Shown here one piece after another: positions 1-20,576 of a stretch of 64,000 bases of DNA. Under the pieces are notes generated by a model. It was not told the DNA's origin. It was given only the letters and a program-made list of their open reading frames with translations, and did no database searches. Numbering within the stretch: position 1 is the stretch's first letter; every line of letters starts with the position of its first letter. The position numbers and the translations under genes were made by a program. Source of the DNA: Ecdyonurus torrentis (taxonomy: Eukaryota > Arthropoda > Insecta > Ephemeroptera > Heptageniidae); the NCBI GenBank assembly GCA_949318235.1, contig OX439133.1, positions 22,133,447-22,197,446 on the forward strand. Reading direction: 5' to 3'.

Positions 1-838
1 TGACCGCCACATTATTGTTAAAAATAGCAGTGTTTAAAAATTCATCAATTTAATACAATAATTAAAGCAAATGGAATTAAAGTTGATTTTTATAAGTTCT
101 CGAAAAAAATTATCATCCTTTTTTTCTTTTTCAAATTTATTTTGTCAAAAGTTTGAAATTTAAAAGTAATTCTCCTAATAACCTCGAACTATTTTTTTTT
201 TTATTAAATTAGTAAATAATTTTAACTATATTAGAAATGTATACTGACTACTGACGTCTTAAACAATAACTAAAATAACTTTGAACTAATACAAATTTAT
301 TGTAGGTGAACAAGTTTTTTTTTTTTTTTTTTTTTTAAATTTAATTTCGCCCAAAAATTTTAAAGGGGAAAAAAATATATTTATATTATATAACGTAAGA
401 TAATTTTGAATGCATTTGCTTCAATTTTCGAATTTTAATAAATTTTAAAAATTTGCAATTTTGCTACAATTTAATACGTGGAGAATGGGGATTCATAAGT
501 TTCAAGCTTTTCTCCTTAAGTTACATAGCTTCTAAGTTGCGACTTGAATTAAAACACCAACCAGTTGAACTAGAAGATCTAAGAAGTTAAACGCGGTCCT
601 CCTCAGATAGTTTTTAATTTGATCTCTTAAGTTTTTACATATAGCAAATGCACATCTCATAAGCATTTTAGCTCATTTATTTTTTTAATTTTTCTTAATT
701 TAGAAGACTAAAATAATGATGACAGTCACAAATCATTGAAGAGGAAGAACTAAAATTCCTGTTTCTGTAATTTGTATAATTTAAAAATTAAACACCTGCT
801 GTCAATAAATGATTAAATATTAGAAATTTAACACATGA
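1..838. other. AT-rich spacer, no gene seen
   Basis: Low-complexity A/T-rich sequence with a T-run at 315-336. No exon-like open frame or known repeat family recognised. Confidence 0.6.
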
Positions 839-960
839 TCAGGTGGACAATAGTGACCTGAGGTATCCAGCACCGAACATTTCCGATCTCGCGGCGGAAA
901 TCTGCGAACGCACACACCCGCTACATGAGCCAACCCCTCTTCTATAAATCCTGTAGTTAT
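839..960. other. GC-richer patch with two hairpins
   Basis: An unusually G/C-rich 120-bp patch. It can fold CAGGT...ACCTG (11-nt loop) and ATTTCCG...CGGAAAT (9-nt loop). A minus-strand frame runs through it but resembles nothing I know. It could be a repeat fragment or a structured RNA; undetermined. Confidence 0.3.
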
Positions 961-1232
961 GTTTTGTTTTTTCTTTTGAAGTTTGCGTTGGTATTTTTTG
1001 TCGCCAATGTATTTTGTCGTATACATTCAAGTAGTCAAGCCATATAGTTATTTTTAATAATTACTGTAAAGTGAACGCGTATATACTATATACATGTAAG
1101 ACCCCCTACTAGTGAATCTTAAAATAAATCATGTATGTGTATAAGTTATTGAATTTTTTTTGTTTATGTATAACAATTTTATTATTTGTAATTCTGTATT
1201 CAAAGTTTCTCGAGGAAAAAAATTATAGAGAT

Positions 1233-1263
<31 letters not shown>

Positions 1264-1319
1264 TTATTTTACAGGTTGTCCCTAAATATTTCTATAATTT
1301 TTTTATTCAAGGTGTAAAC

Positions 1320-1588
1320 TATATAGAATGTATGCACATGACGTCATACTGAATGCTCTTCGTCACCATATTGGAGCAATGAATAACATTGCTCAAAAAA
1401 TATGACAAACTTCGTTTTTGGCTACTTTCTTTAGAAAATTACTTATTTTTTTAATTTTTTTTCTCGTACACTTGTGAAACCGTAATTTGTTAACAGCATC
1501 AATGCTCTCAAAAATAGTATTTTTAAACATGCAAAATGTGTCATTTTTTTTTATTACCAGCCCACGTTATTATAGGTGCTCACATGCA
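1320..1588 (-). mobile_element. Family A MITE, degraded copy
   Basis: Family A is a roughly 310-330-bp non-autonomous element that starts TATAGGGTGTATGCATTCAT, continues GTTAAAGTCGACGCCATGTT, and ends with a TGACGTCATGCGCATACACC-CTATA-type terminus. This copy is inverted: it opens with ATGTATGCACATGACGTCAT, keeps the CATCAATGCTCTCAAAAATA core and fades before the far end. Confidence 0.65.
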
Positions 1589-1903
1589 TATAGGGTCTAT
1601 TCGTGTTAAAGTCAATGCCATGTTGGATCATTTAATAACATGGAACGCATAGGAAAATGTATAATTTTGCCAATTTAAAAATACTAAGCAATATGTTTGA
1701 GAGCATATATGTTGTTCATAAGTTAAATTAGTATCTCAAATGTGACAAAAATAATAATAAAACCAAAAAAAAGACTAACAATTGCAAGTTCCCAAAGAAA
1801 TAGCAAAAAAAATTAGGTATGTCCTATGCTGAGCAATGGTATTCATTACTCCAGTATGGCATCCAAGCACATTAAAGATGACGCCATGTGGATACACCAT
1901 ATA
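1589..1903 (+). mobile_element. Family A MITE
   Basis: Nearly full copy from TATAGGGTCTATTCG to ACACCATATAG, with the shared internal AAATACTAAGCAATAT and CCTATGCTGAGCAATG blocks. It abuts the preceding inverted copy. Confidence 0.75.
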
Positions 1904-2105
1904 GCGTTCACTTTTATGTATATGAATGCAACCACCCTATACAAATTTCAAATACATGATAATACCGGTGATGGTGAGTTAATAATTCAGACGCTCGAGA
2001 AAGTGGAAGTGGTCCCCTATAATTTCACATTCATTAACAATTGCTAAACTATTACATCCTTTGAGCAAGTTTTGAGAAAACTATCCTGCAGTATAGAACG
2101 GAGTA

Positions 2106-2302
2106 TATAGGGTCAATAGGGTGATCACATTCATATAAAAATTGATGCCATAATGTGAGCACTCAATAACATAAGTTGGTACGGGAAAATGACACATTTT
2201 GCCAGTTTAAAAATACTAAGCAATATTTTTGAGAATATTGATGTTGTACAATGTACATCAGGTTGAATTAGGTTTTCAAGTATGCAAGAAAAGTAATTTA
2301 AC

Positions 2303-2333
<31 letters not shown>

Positions 2334-2485
2334 TAAAAAAACAGCAAAAAAATAATAATAATAATAATAAAATAAAAAATAAAAAGTTTGTCCTATGCTG
2401 ATCTATGTTATGCATTGCTCCAGTATGGCGTCGAAGTGCATTATAATAATAAATCATGAATTTTGAATTAATGCGCATTCTATAT
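2106..2485 (+). mobile_element. Family A MITE, A-run expanded
   Basis: Starts TATAGGGTC and keeps TTTGCCAGTTTAAAAATACT and the CCTATGCTGA block. It is lengthened by a long A-run at 2303-2330 and an (AAT)n tract, and ends in GCGCATTCTATATTC. Confidence 0.7.
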
Positions 2486-3250
2486 TCACTGATTTTTTTT
2501 AACTATATATAATATATGCATATTTTCACCATTAAAAAATTTAGGTATTCATATATTAAAAAAAGAAAAAAAAAAAAGTGGGATTTTTAAAACGATTTAC
2601 AGTACTGTACATTAATTTAAAAAAAAAAAAAAAAAATTTTGCTATTCTTTGCAAATTAATTATGTGATACGTATGCTGTACAAAATCATCGTTTCAAAAA
2701 GTATAATAAATTATATATTATTATAATATGAATATTACTCTATAAATTATTATAATTTAACACGTACACAGTCTTTATTATTAATTTATTATTGAACAAT
2801 TCAGAATAACAATATAAAACTATACGTATATAATATTCTGGAGAGCTATAAAACTAATGCATGCTTAATGGATAAAGGGTGCTTGATAATTACATTACTT
2901 TAGTATAATACATATTATATGATATATAAACTGTATAAACATGTGTAGTACCTGAATCATGTACTTCTTTATCTAATATTTATAACAAACAATAGTGTCA
3001 TATAACTTTTAGATCAACTTAAAGTATTGCACGTGTTTACTGAGATGAAATCATAAGTACATACACTTTGTACATTTTCCTCCTTCTTTGCAAGTAAAGA
3101 GGGTACAGTACAGTTGCGAGATAAAATGTAATTTGTATTTTGCAATTGTACTATGTGAACTATCAAGTTGCATAGCATACAGTATAATATAATGAGTAAT
3201 GACTAATGAGTATGAATTAATACATGTAAATAATATTTTGATTGATTGAT
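2486..3250. other. AT-rich spacer
   Basis: A/T-rich with an A-run near 2618-2636. No gene or repeat family recognised. Confidence 0.5.
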
Positions 3251-3481
3251 CGAACGAACGAACGAACGAACGAACGAACGAACGAACGAACGAACGAACG
3301 AACGAACGAACGAACGAACGAACGAACGAACGAACGAACGAACGAACGAACGAACGAACGAACGAACGAACGAACGAACGAACGAACGAACGAACGAACG
3401 AACGAACGAACGAACGAACGAACGAACGAACGAACGAACGAACGAACGAACGAACGAACGAACGAACGAACGAACGAACGA

Positions 3482-3512
<31 letters not shown>

Positions 3513-3628
3513 AACGAACGAACGAACGAACGAGCGAACGAACGAACGAACGAACGAACGAACGAACGAACGAACGAACGAACGAACGAACGAACGAACG
3601 AACGAACGAACGAACGAACGAACGAACG
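3251..3628 (+). repeat. (CGAA)n microsatellite, about 94 units
   Basis: Almost perfect tetranucleotide tract with two CGAG variants near 3508 and 3532. The repeat has no stop in any frame, so long NERT- and FVRS-type open frames on both strands are by-products, not genes. Confidence 0.98.
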
Positions 3629-3755
3629 TTCTTTTTGAAAGATAATGGGAGTAGATCTACAAAATAATGACATTTTTAAAATTCATGGCAATAATTAAAA
3701 AAATATGGAAGGTAACAATACCTCTGGCATTAACATAGAGTAATGTAGGAGTAGA

Positions 3756-3800
<45 letters not shown>

Positions 3801-4028
3801 TTTGAATGTTTTTATTCATTATGAAAATTATAATCATGTGTATTCTATATAAGAGACTAATATATAAAGTGTGATGTCACCATGCATTTATGCGACTGAT
3901 TGTAAAAAATAAAAAATCTGATTTTTTTTTAATAGTATTACCAAGTATAAGAACTTATCATATCAGTATCACTGTGTAATTTTTTTGTCTACTTTTGCAA
4001 CGTTTAATCATTTCATCACCAAAGTTAA

Positions 4029-4321
4029 GGGAGTAGGGTACCGACCTTATGTCTTAAAAATTAGAACGTGTTTTGGGCCTAAATTTGGTGTCATTTTGTA
4101 ACTAAGGGTCACACTTAGCTGTGATAAAAAATGTCATGATGTTTGACCGTCCCGAAAAAAATTTATTGAAATTAACATTGTGCCTTATAGGCTTAAAATT
4201 TCAAAAAATCATATAAATTTATTTGCACGATGTCTCAAGCTGAAGTATCATTGTGCAAAATGTCAGATTTTTTTGACGAGAGAAGTTTGAGTCTAATAGC
4301 CGACGTCGGTCCCCTACTACC
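4029..4321 (+). mobile_element. Family D TTAA MITE
   Basis: Flanked on both sides by TTAA (4025-4028, 4322-4325). Terminal repeats read GGGAGTAGGGTACCGAC and, inverted at the right, GTAGTAGGGGACCGACGTCG. A TTAA target is the hallmark of piggyBac-type transposition. No coding capacity. Paralogues are at 36749 and 60858. Confidence 0.85.
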
Positions 4322-4325
4322 TTAA

Positions 4326-5060
4326 TCATTTTCAGTCTTTATAGAAAACTGCTATTGCTATACTGACGTAATTCTTGAGTTTTGACACAAATTTCTATAG
4401 ATAGGGTGTAAATATTGAATATATATCCTTCTATACACACAATTTTGACCGTGCCATACATGTTATGCTATACTATTGAGTATAATAAGAAATAAGATAA
4501 GATTAGCATGTTTTTTTTTTACCATTGATAATGATACTGAATGTTTTTTGGATTGAATAATTCTTCCTCTGAACCAACGGCACCAACCTAAAATCCTCCT
4601 ATGATTATATTATAAGTTACTAATGAAGTAAATTTATTATTAGAATAAAATAAATAATAAAAATATTTAATATAAAAATTAAAAAACTAGTACAAATATA
4701 ATAAATAGTGTTTTGTATTCTCATAAAGTTACACTCTAAATGCACTTCATTGACATATACTGTATGTATGCTATAGTTATGAATAAGATATTGTTTAGCA
4801 TCTTTATTAGGACAAAATGTAGTTTCTAGCTATATTCTTTAGAAAATTAGATAAAATTGCTTTTATGTATGAATATAATATATACTATACATATATCATA
4901 ATATATATTATATATAATTATTTATATAGATTATAAATATTAACAGCTGCAAAAATATTGCTAAATATTTTTAAAATGGCAATTAAAATTTACCATTTCC
5001 CCAAACTGCCCTATGTTTATAAGTACTCACATATGTTTTTGTTGTTTTTGTTTTTGTTTT
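4326..5060. other. AT-rich spacer
   Basis: No gene recognised. It includes an ATATATATTATATATAATTA-like stretch near 4900-4925. Confidence 0.5.
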
Positions 5061-5069
5061 TGTTGTTGT

Positions 5070-5312
5070 CAGGGGCGTATCCAGGATTTTGCGACGGGAG
5101 GGGTCCAGCCTATATTGAGCATATAAGGGTCCCCTAATTTAACATTACGCTTATGGGGAAAAACACGTTTTTTTTTTTTTTTTTTGCGATTTTTGAGAAA
5201 ACTACTGCACCGATTTCGGAGAAATTTTAATGAGAAATACATGACATGTTTTTACGTGTTTTAAGCCATAGACATTTTTTAAGATTTTTTTTAAACCGAT
5301 ACCCTCCATTGA
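5070..5312 (+). mobile_element. Family C MITE, 5' end altered
   Basis: Family C carries AAGGGTCCCCTAATTTAACA, TTACGCTTATGGGGAAAAA, CGATTTCGGAGAAATTT and an end AAACCGATACCCTCC. This copy matches from about 5127 to 5312; its left end is replaced by an unrelated GGGGCGTATCCAGGATTTTG stretch. Confidence 0.65.
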
Positions 5313-5474
5313 ATGCTATTTTAAATCAAATTTCATATTAACTGAACATAAATCAACTGTCCTTATCACAACGTAGACCCCGCACTTACACTATTTTGGG
5401 CTCCAAATACCAAATCTGTGTAAGGTCGGACCAGTGCTAGTTAACGTAAAATCGTGTTTCCGTTTAAACGGCCG

Positions 5475-5525
5475 CACATGATGGCAGCACCCAATTAAGG
5501 GAGCAAATGGTGATGCCATCATGTG
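5475..5525. repeat. 12-bp perfect inverted repeat
   Basis: CACATGATGGCA at 5475-5486 is mirrored by TGCCATCATGTG at 5514-5525 with a 27-bp loop. It lies just downstream (minus strand) of the 5S-like fragment and may be the tail of the same retroelement. Confidence 0.6.
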
Positions 5526-5575
5526 AGTACAGCTACGCTTCAGCACTTGAATGAGTGCGAGAATTTTTACAGTTG

Positions 5576-5666
5576 TTCACCCATCCAAGTTTTGACCACG
5601 CTCGACGTTGCTGAACTTCGGTGATCTCACGGGAACCGGCTCAGACAATGCGATAAGGGCTGTAGC
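5576..5666 (-). pseudogene. 5S rRNA-like fragment (5S pseudogene or 5S-derived SINE head)
   Basis: The minus strand reads like the first roughly 90 nt of 5S rRNA, including GATCACCGAAGTTCAGCAAC, GTCGAGCGTGG and TTGGATGGGTG. It covers the internal RNA polymerase III promoter region and stops before the 3' stem. The other copy in the window (54472-54544) stops at the same GGGTGA point, which argues for a shared 5S-derived SINE source rather than random truncation. Confidence 0.7.
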
Positions 5667-5800
5667 AAAATGTGTAGCATATGGTGTCAATTTTCATATG
5701 AATGCAATCACCCTTTACATATACACACATAACCTCCCCCCCCCCCCCCAATAGAAAGTAATACTAATAATAAAAATAGAAATACAATATTCATGTTATT

Positions 5801-6111
5801 TAAGGGTCTATGCATTCATGTTAAAGTCGACGCCATGTTGGAGTACTAAAAATACATGGGTCGCATAGAAAAAGGACTCATTTTGCCAGTTTAAAAATAA
5901 TATACAAGCAATATTTTTGAGAGCAATAATGTTAATAGGTTTTGAATTAGTAATTCAAGTTAATGAGGATACTATTAAAGTAAAATACCACAATTTTAAC
6001 TCTCAAAGAAAATTGCTAAAAAAAGAAGTTTGTCCTATGCTGAGCAATGTTACTCCAATATATGGCGATTTTAAGTGCATTGTATATGACGTGATGCGCA
6101 TCCACCCTATA
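5801..6111 (+). mobile_element. Family A MITE
   Basis: From TAAGGGTCTATGCATTCATG to CATCCACCCTATA, with GTTAAAGTCGACGCCATGTT just inside. Followed nine bases later by a second copy in the same orientation. Confidence 0.8.
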
Positions 6112-6120
6112 TGACAATAA

Positions 6121-6445
6121 TATAGGGTGTATGCATTCATGTTAAAGTCGACGACATATTGGAGTACTAAATATAATATGGGCAGCATATAGGAAAATGA
6201 CACATTTTGTCAGTTTAAAAATACTAAGCAATATTTTTGAGATAGCATTGATGCTGTTAATAGGTTGTGTAAGTCTGTCAAGTGTCAAGTATGTGAAAAA
6301 AGTAACAATTACAATAAATTAACCAATTTTTCAAAGAAAATTGCCAAACACGAAGTTTGACCTATGCTGAGCAATGTTATTCATTACTCTAGTATGGCGC
6401 TCAAGCGCATTGTATATGACGTCATCTGCATACATGCACCCTATA
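6121..6445 (+). mobile_element. Family A MITE
   Basis: Full copy from TATAGGGTGTATGCATTCAT to ATGCACCCTATA; the best left terminus of the family in this window. Confidence 0.85.
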
Positions 6446-7598
6446 TTAAAATTTTATATCACTTTGTCCGTCCATTGCGTCATTTTTGTTAAGACGCGTA
6501 GCAATTAACATCCAATTAAGATTTCACGTGTTATCTATATAGTCACTAGATAAAAAGAAGATTTATATTATTTTATATATCATATGATTTTAAGATTGCA
6601 TCCTTAATTAATTGATTTGAACATGTAATATTTTATACTTTTTTCGTATCTCAATATAATTTTGATTTTGAGTGTTTTGAACGATTTTTGTTTGTGATGA
6701 AATTTTCTTTCAAAGATTTGCTATTATGGTTGCATAATAGCAATTATGAAATGCATGCAAAAGTGTTTCTATATAGTTTTTATTTTTTTATTTTTTTATT
6801 TTTTCGGCATCCAGTGAAGAAGTAAAAAAAAAATAATAAAAATAAAAAAATAAATTAATGTTTTTTATTATTTTTCTAAATAATAACAATTCCACGGGAA
6901 TGATTATTTCCAAACATTTAGAGTTTTGCAGTGTTAAAGATTTTATTTGCATTAATTGGAGTGATCCCTTTACTTTTTATTAGAACAGGTTGACATTTGG
7001 TATATATATTTTAATGTTTAATACTTTTTAAACACTTTTTATACTTTACTTTTACTTTTTTACTTGTTTATACTTTTTTTTAATTCTTTTAATTATGTTT
7101 TTAATTTTCCTCTTTTTAAAGAAATTTTTGCAAATGGATCATATTCAAGACAATTACCATTACAGATACAGAGGTATCATATAGGAGGAAAAAAAGTGCA
7201 ATTTTTATATCCATATCTAAAAAGAAAAAGTTAAATTTATTACGCAATGAAAATTAATAAATAAAAAATCATACAAAGTAATGCAAAAGCAGAGTATAGA
7301 AGTTAGAAGTTGATAAAAAAAAAAAAAAAAAAAATCAAGTAATTACTTGTTAAGCAAATGTAGGATAAATTAAATAAATAAAATATACTTATTTAGTAAT
7401 TTACTTACTAACTCTGAACACTGCGATTTTTAAAAACTGAAATTAAGTTTTTATCATGAACATTTTTGACGATATTTGAAATCTTGAACTAATTAAGATC
7501 TAAATAATATATTATCTTAAGTCAACAAAGAAAAATAAAACTAATCAGGAATTTTTGATCTTGTAGCAATATTATCGTTTGGTGTTATTATCATACAA
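6446..7598. other. AT-rich spacer, no exon identified
   Basis: I searched here for the missing first exon of the GAL3ST-like gene. A hydrophobic frame near 7098-7180 (MFLIFLFLKKFLQ...) exists, but its charge layout is not that of a type II anchor, and I do not call it. Confidence 0.4.
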
Positions 7599-8150
7599 TG
7601 GAGCTCATTGGTTTAGCATGCCGGGAAACGCGGGGAAAACTAAGGGTCCCCTAACTTAACATTACACTTATGGGGAAAAAAATATTTTTGTTGTTGTGAT
7701 TTTTGGGAAAACTACTCCACCGATTTCGGAGAAATTTAAATGAGAAATACTAGACATACTTTTACGTGTTTTAAGCTATAGAAATATTTTAAAGGCGTAG
7801 AACACTTTGAACAAAAAACATGTCTAGTATCCTAACATACCTAAATATAAACGTTGATTTGGTCAGTCATTGATTTCTAATATATTTTCCATTCCTAAAA
7901 TATCAGCTACGGGTTTGTGACGCCATAGCTCACTAGTCCACGTGCGCGGAAACAGACAAGCTGTGACGTCACAAACTCGCAGCTGTGATTTTGTGATTGG
8001 AAAATAAATTAGAAATCGATGACTCCAACCAAATCAACGTTGATATTTAGGTATATTAGGATATTAGACATGTTTTTTGTTCAAGGTGTTCTACGCCTTT
8101 AAGATTTTTTTTTTACTGAAAATCTTCATTTGCATCACCGATAACCTCCC
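7599..8150 (+). mobile_element. Family C MITE interrupted by a TTAA MITE
   Basis: Left end TGGAGCTCATTGGTTTAGC; right end ACCGATAACCTCCCA. The body is split after TATAGAAATATTTT by the element at 7793-8098. The right terminal repeat (pyrimidine-rich AACCTCCC) sits 15-25 bp before the splice acceptor of the exon at 8166. Confidence 0.75.
7793..8098 (+). mobile_element. Family K TTAA MITE (foldback)
   Basis: TTAA at 7789-7792 and 8099-8102. Long terminal inverted repeat beginning AGGCGTAGAACACTTTGAAC, extending past ATTTGGTCAGTCATTGATTT towards the centre. Paralogue at 31234-31541. piggyBac-like by target site; non-coding. Confidence 0.88.
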
Positions 8151-8165
8151 ATACTTCAGTTTCAG

Positions 8166-16281
<8,116 letters not shown>

Positions 16282-16297
16282 TAGAAAATAGCATTAA

Positions 16298-16689
16298 AGT
16301 CCTTGTCAACTTACTTTTTTTATCGTTTAGAATACTAGATTGATAATTACAATATAGCTTATTATCCATGAATTAGACACCAACACATTGATTTTGTATT
16401 TATTTTCTTTTTGACGGTTATTTCACGTATCTGACGTCACAATGTACCACCACCAATCACAGTCACCGCTCTGGTCACGTGATAAATTGAAGCACCTCCC
16501 TCAAGTTCTTTTCCCTTATCACGACACCATTGGTACATTGTGACGTCAGATGCGTGAAATAACCGCAAAGATGAAAGTAGAAGAAAATAAATACAAAATC
16601 AACGTGTTGGTCTAATTCATGGATAATAAGGTATGGTAATTATCAATTTATTATTCTAAATGATAAAAAAAAAGTAAGTTGACAAGGAT
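16298..16689. mobile_element. Family I TTAA foldback MITE at the gene's 3' end
   Basis: TTAA at 16294-16297 and 16690-16693. Long inverted ends AGTCCTTGTCAACTTACTTT and AAAGTAAGTTGACAAGGAT. Inner arms pair over AATTAGACACCAACAC and TGACGTCA. It begins 16 bp after the sulfotransferase stop, so the 3' UTR must run into it. An AATAAA at 16586-16591 inside the element could serve polyadenylation. Confidence 0.88.
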
Positions 16690-16693
16690 TTAA

Positions 16694-17026
16694 GGCGGGA
16701 AATCAGGTACTGAGGGATTTGAATAAAAAATTGCAAAGAAAGAAAATTCTGAAATTTTGTACAGTGATACATTAGAATAAGGTATCTTCAAAAATGTAAA
16801 AAAATTGGAAGGTCACCATGCTAGATTTATAGTTATGATTTTTTGAAGTTTTAGTCCCATAAGAGCCTATGTTGATTTCATTAATTATTTTCTCTCTTAT
16901 CTGATGGTCACGAATTTTGAAAATTTTATCATAGGTAGCTGTTACCCTTAACTTATAAATGGCATCATAAACTTTCAAATTTTTTTTTTATAAAATTTTG
17001 AGATACAAGATATCTATATACAACCC
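16694..17026 (+). mobile_element. Family H TTAA MITE
   Basis: Starts after the TTAA shared with the previous element (16690-16693) and ends at the TTAA shared with the next (17027-17030). Body contains TTATCTGATGGTCACG and TTATCATAGGTAGCTGTTAC. Full relative at 37457-37787; weaker ones at 21948 and 50410. Confidence 0.8.
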
Positions 17027-17030
17027 TTAA

Positions 17031-17185
17031 AGGTAGGGACAGTGGTAAAAATATTGCGTTTTTATTGTGACAGCGATTGTAAACTAGCTCTCTGGTTGGC
17101 TAGAGGGAACCCCCTAGCCAATCAGAGAGCTTGTTTACTATCGCTGTCACAATAAATATGCGATATTTTTACCACTGTCTCTACC
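17031..17185. mobile_element. Family J TTAA foldback MITE
   Basis: 155 bp between TTAA sites at 17027-17030 and 17186-17189. Nearly perfect foldback: AGGTAGGGACAGTGGTAAAA pairs with TTTTACCACTGTCTCTACC, and CTCTCTGGTTGGCTAG pairs with CTAGCCAATCAGAGAG around a tiny loop. Confidence 0.9.
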
Positions 17186-17319
17186 TTAAAGGAATTCTAG
17201 TCTTAACAAATTAAATCCAAAAAGTAAAATTCATGAAAAATGACTATTATAGATATACACATATTATGTCCCTCCTCCCTCCACAGTCATAAACTGGGAT
17301 TTGGTTCCTTTTTTTCCAT

Positions 17320-18299
<980 letters not shown>

Positions 18300-18830
18300 T
18301 ATTACGAGGGCGGGTCAAAAAGTTCTCGGACTAACATATAGAGAGCAGCTGTATGCACATTTTTATTTACATATATATATTATTCACGTGATCTTCACAT
18401 GTCTCAATTTCAAGTTTCAAGTTCCTAGCACAATTAGTTTTTTTTTTTTTTTTTTTGTGGTGGGTTTTGTGAGCCAATGTCAAGTGACACTGAAAAGTGG
18501 CCCAAAACTGAGGTTCACACTGTGATAAAATATCTGGTGCAGGTAAATCTCTTCCAACCAAGCTGTTTTTTCAAATTAGGGAACAGGTGGTAGTCAGAGG
18601 GGGCCAGATCTGGTGAATAAGGTGGATGTGGAAGTATTTTGTAACCTAATTCCTCGAGTTTTGCAATGGTCGCAAGTATGGGGCCTTGCATTGTCATGGT
18701 GAAAGATGAGTTTCTTTTACTTTAAATGTGGAAGTTTTGCGCGAATTTCGGCATCTAATCTCGTGAGTACATCGACATAATACTTCCCATTGACACCTTG
18801 AGGAAGGTAGTGAACAAGAATATTTTAGAA
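18300..18830 (-). pseudogene. mariner transposase remnant
   Basis: The minus strand encodes, across frameshifts, pieces of a mariner-type transposase. They include HYLPQGVNGKYYVDVL, LIFHHDNA-x-PH (catalytic Asp region) and LGYKILPHPPYSPDLAPSDY, the conserved segment holding the third catalytic Asp. The element end at 18301-18330 (ATTACGAGGGCGGGTCAAAA, then AGTTCTCGGAC) lies in TA-containing sequence, as mariner ends do. Stops and frame changes make it inactive; the amino-terminal half is absent. Confidence 0.85.
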
Positions 18831-20271
18831 TTCATTATTGCTAATCATAATGTTTAGTTCCAAAATTATTAAAGCCATTTTTACACGTTGCAATAATTTT
18901 CTTATATTTTTAATCTCTAAAGTATAAATATATCAAACATAAAGTTGTTAATGTACAGTATTGCTATACCTTGTGTCCAGGTAAGTAGATAGGTGAAGAA
19001 AATTGTACATATAAAAATGTCAGTACGACTATGTACAAAACAGATGACAGTACGTTGGTAATATCGTATCATATCAATCTCAAGTCACAGCATCTTATCA
19101 GACATTACAATTGTTTAGACATTGTTTGTTAGGTTTATTAAAATATATAAATATTTAAACATATTCTTACTAATAAAAGCCGCATGTAAATAAAAGTCTC
19201 AATTGTAGTGGAATTTTTCAATCCACCGTTCTATAAAGTACACACAAGTATTGAGCCAGCTTCGAAAATGTTCCTTTGTTAAAAACAGCTGATTATGACA
19301 TCTTTACTAACGGAAGGAAATTAAATCTGATTCAAAAAGTTGGCACCTGACATTCTAGGATTGCTCTGAAAAAAAATACGTGGATTCAGGGTGCAATTCT
19401 AAGAATCATGACCAAGTTTGAGCATCCTAGGTTGATAACTCTAAGTTTCGTGGCGCCAAAACAAAACGTGCAAATTGCGACGCTGGAGCGGCGGAGCGCT
19501 TGTAGGGATATTTGAGTACTCGTATCTCGTACAATATTAGTGGTAACGTTTGAAACTTTTTTTACTGAAAGAACACTTACATGTTGTCATAATCAAAGCT
19601 TTAATATTTGGTTTTACAAATTATTGCTTCCATTAAAAATTCCTCGAAATGGTAAAAATCAATGTATTTTTAGTTTCAAAAAGTCGTGCTACACCTTGTT
19701 AAAATTTATTTTTGGTTCATTTACGGTCTACGTGTATCAACCATGTGTATTTAAACATGTAACAATGGTTGCCAAATTTTGGTGACCTTCAAATCAGGTC
19801 CCCAAAATGACGATTTTTCTAAAATTCGACATGTTCGTGAGCAAATAAACCGGGTCCTTCCTACTTTTTAAATTATGTTATGCATATGAAATGAAAGCTA
19901 AGAATGTGTACTTTCAGAAACTGCAATAAAAAGTTGGCTCATTTGCGTCGTTAATTTTTTTACAGCGTGAAAATTATTTACATCTGGAATCTAATCACAA
20001 GACGAAAAACTACATGATATTATCGTAAGGATATTAATTCTTGGTGTAATTATTTTAAATTTATAAATATAACTTTTAAAACTTTTTTTTTCTATATGTA
20101 ATAAAATAAGTATTAAATATATTTAAAAGTAAAAATAATATACAATTAAAAACTATACATATTAATTGCATAAAATAAAAATAAAAAAATAAATAAATAT
20201 TATGTATTTTAATCAATAAATGCTATACTACGCAAATATTACTTTACGTTTTATTTATTATTATTATTGAC
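18831..20271. other. Unassigned AT-rich DNA with repeat-field fragments
   Basis: 18860-19080 resembles blocks near 54890 and 61690 (CATAGGTGAAGAAAATT-type), so it belongs to the dispersed repeats of the 36-61-kb field. A G/C-richer patch at 19440-19500 is unrecognised. Confidence 0.5.
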
Positions 20272-20279
20272 TAAAATAC

Positions 20280-20542
20280 AGTCTTTTAGTCGTTACCTGA
20301 ATTGTCTTTAACGTTAATATAAAACTATGACTTTAACGATAACATTAACTCTAATTTGTCCTCAACTATAACGTTATCTTTAACGTTAACTTACGTTAAC
20401 TATAACGTTAGGAACTTTTTTAGATGCCATGTATTTTTTATGATTATCATAAATTTAATCATTTACAAAGTTCATATTTTACTTATATTTACTCATTTAT
20501 AAATAAGTTAATTTTATTTATTATTTCCATCACCTCGTCAGT

Positions 20543-20576
<34 letters not shown>

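Noticed and set aside
820..1030. Two overlapping minus-strand frames of 63-68 codons
   Set aside because: No recognisable domain; frames compete over the same GC-rich patch; no splice or promoter support.
3203..3673. Long open frames encoding NERT and FVRS repeats on both strands
   Set aside because: They are translations of a pure (CGAA)n tract, which has no stop in any frame; no start context or non-repeat domain.
5576..5666. Functional 5S rRNA gene
   Set aside because: It lacks the last ~30 nt and closing stem, with several changes in the internal promoter region.
7098..7180. Possible missing first exon of the GAL3ST-like gene (MFLIFLFLKKFLQ...)
   Set aside because: Positive charges lie after, not before, the hydrophobic stretch, and the possible donor does not give the required phase convincingly.
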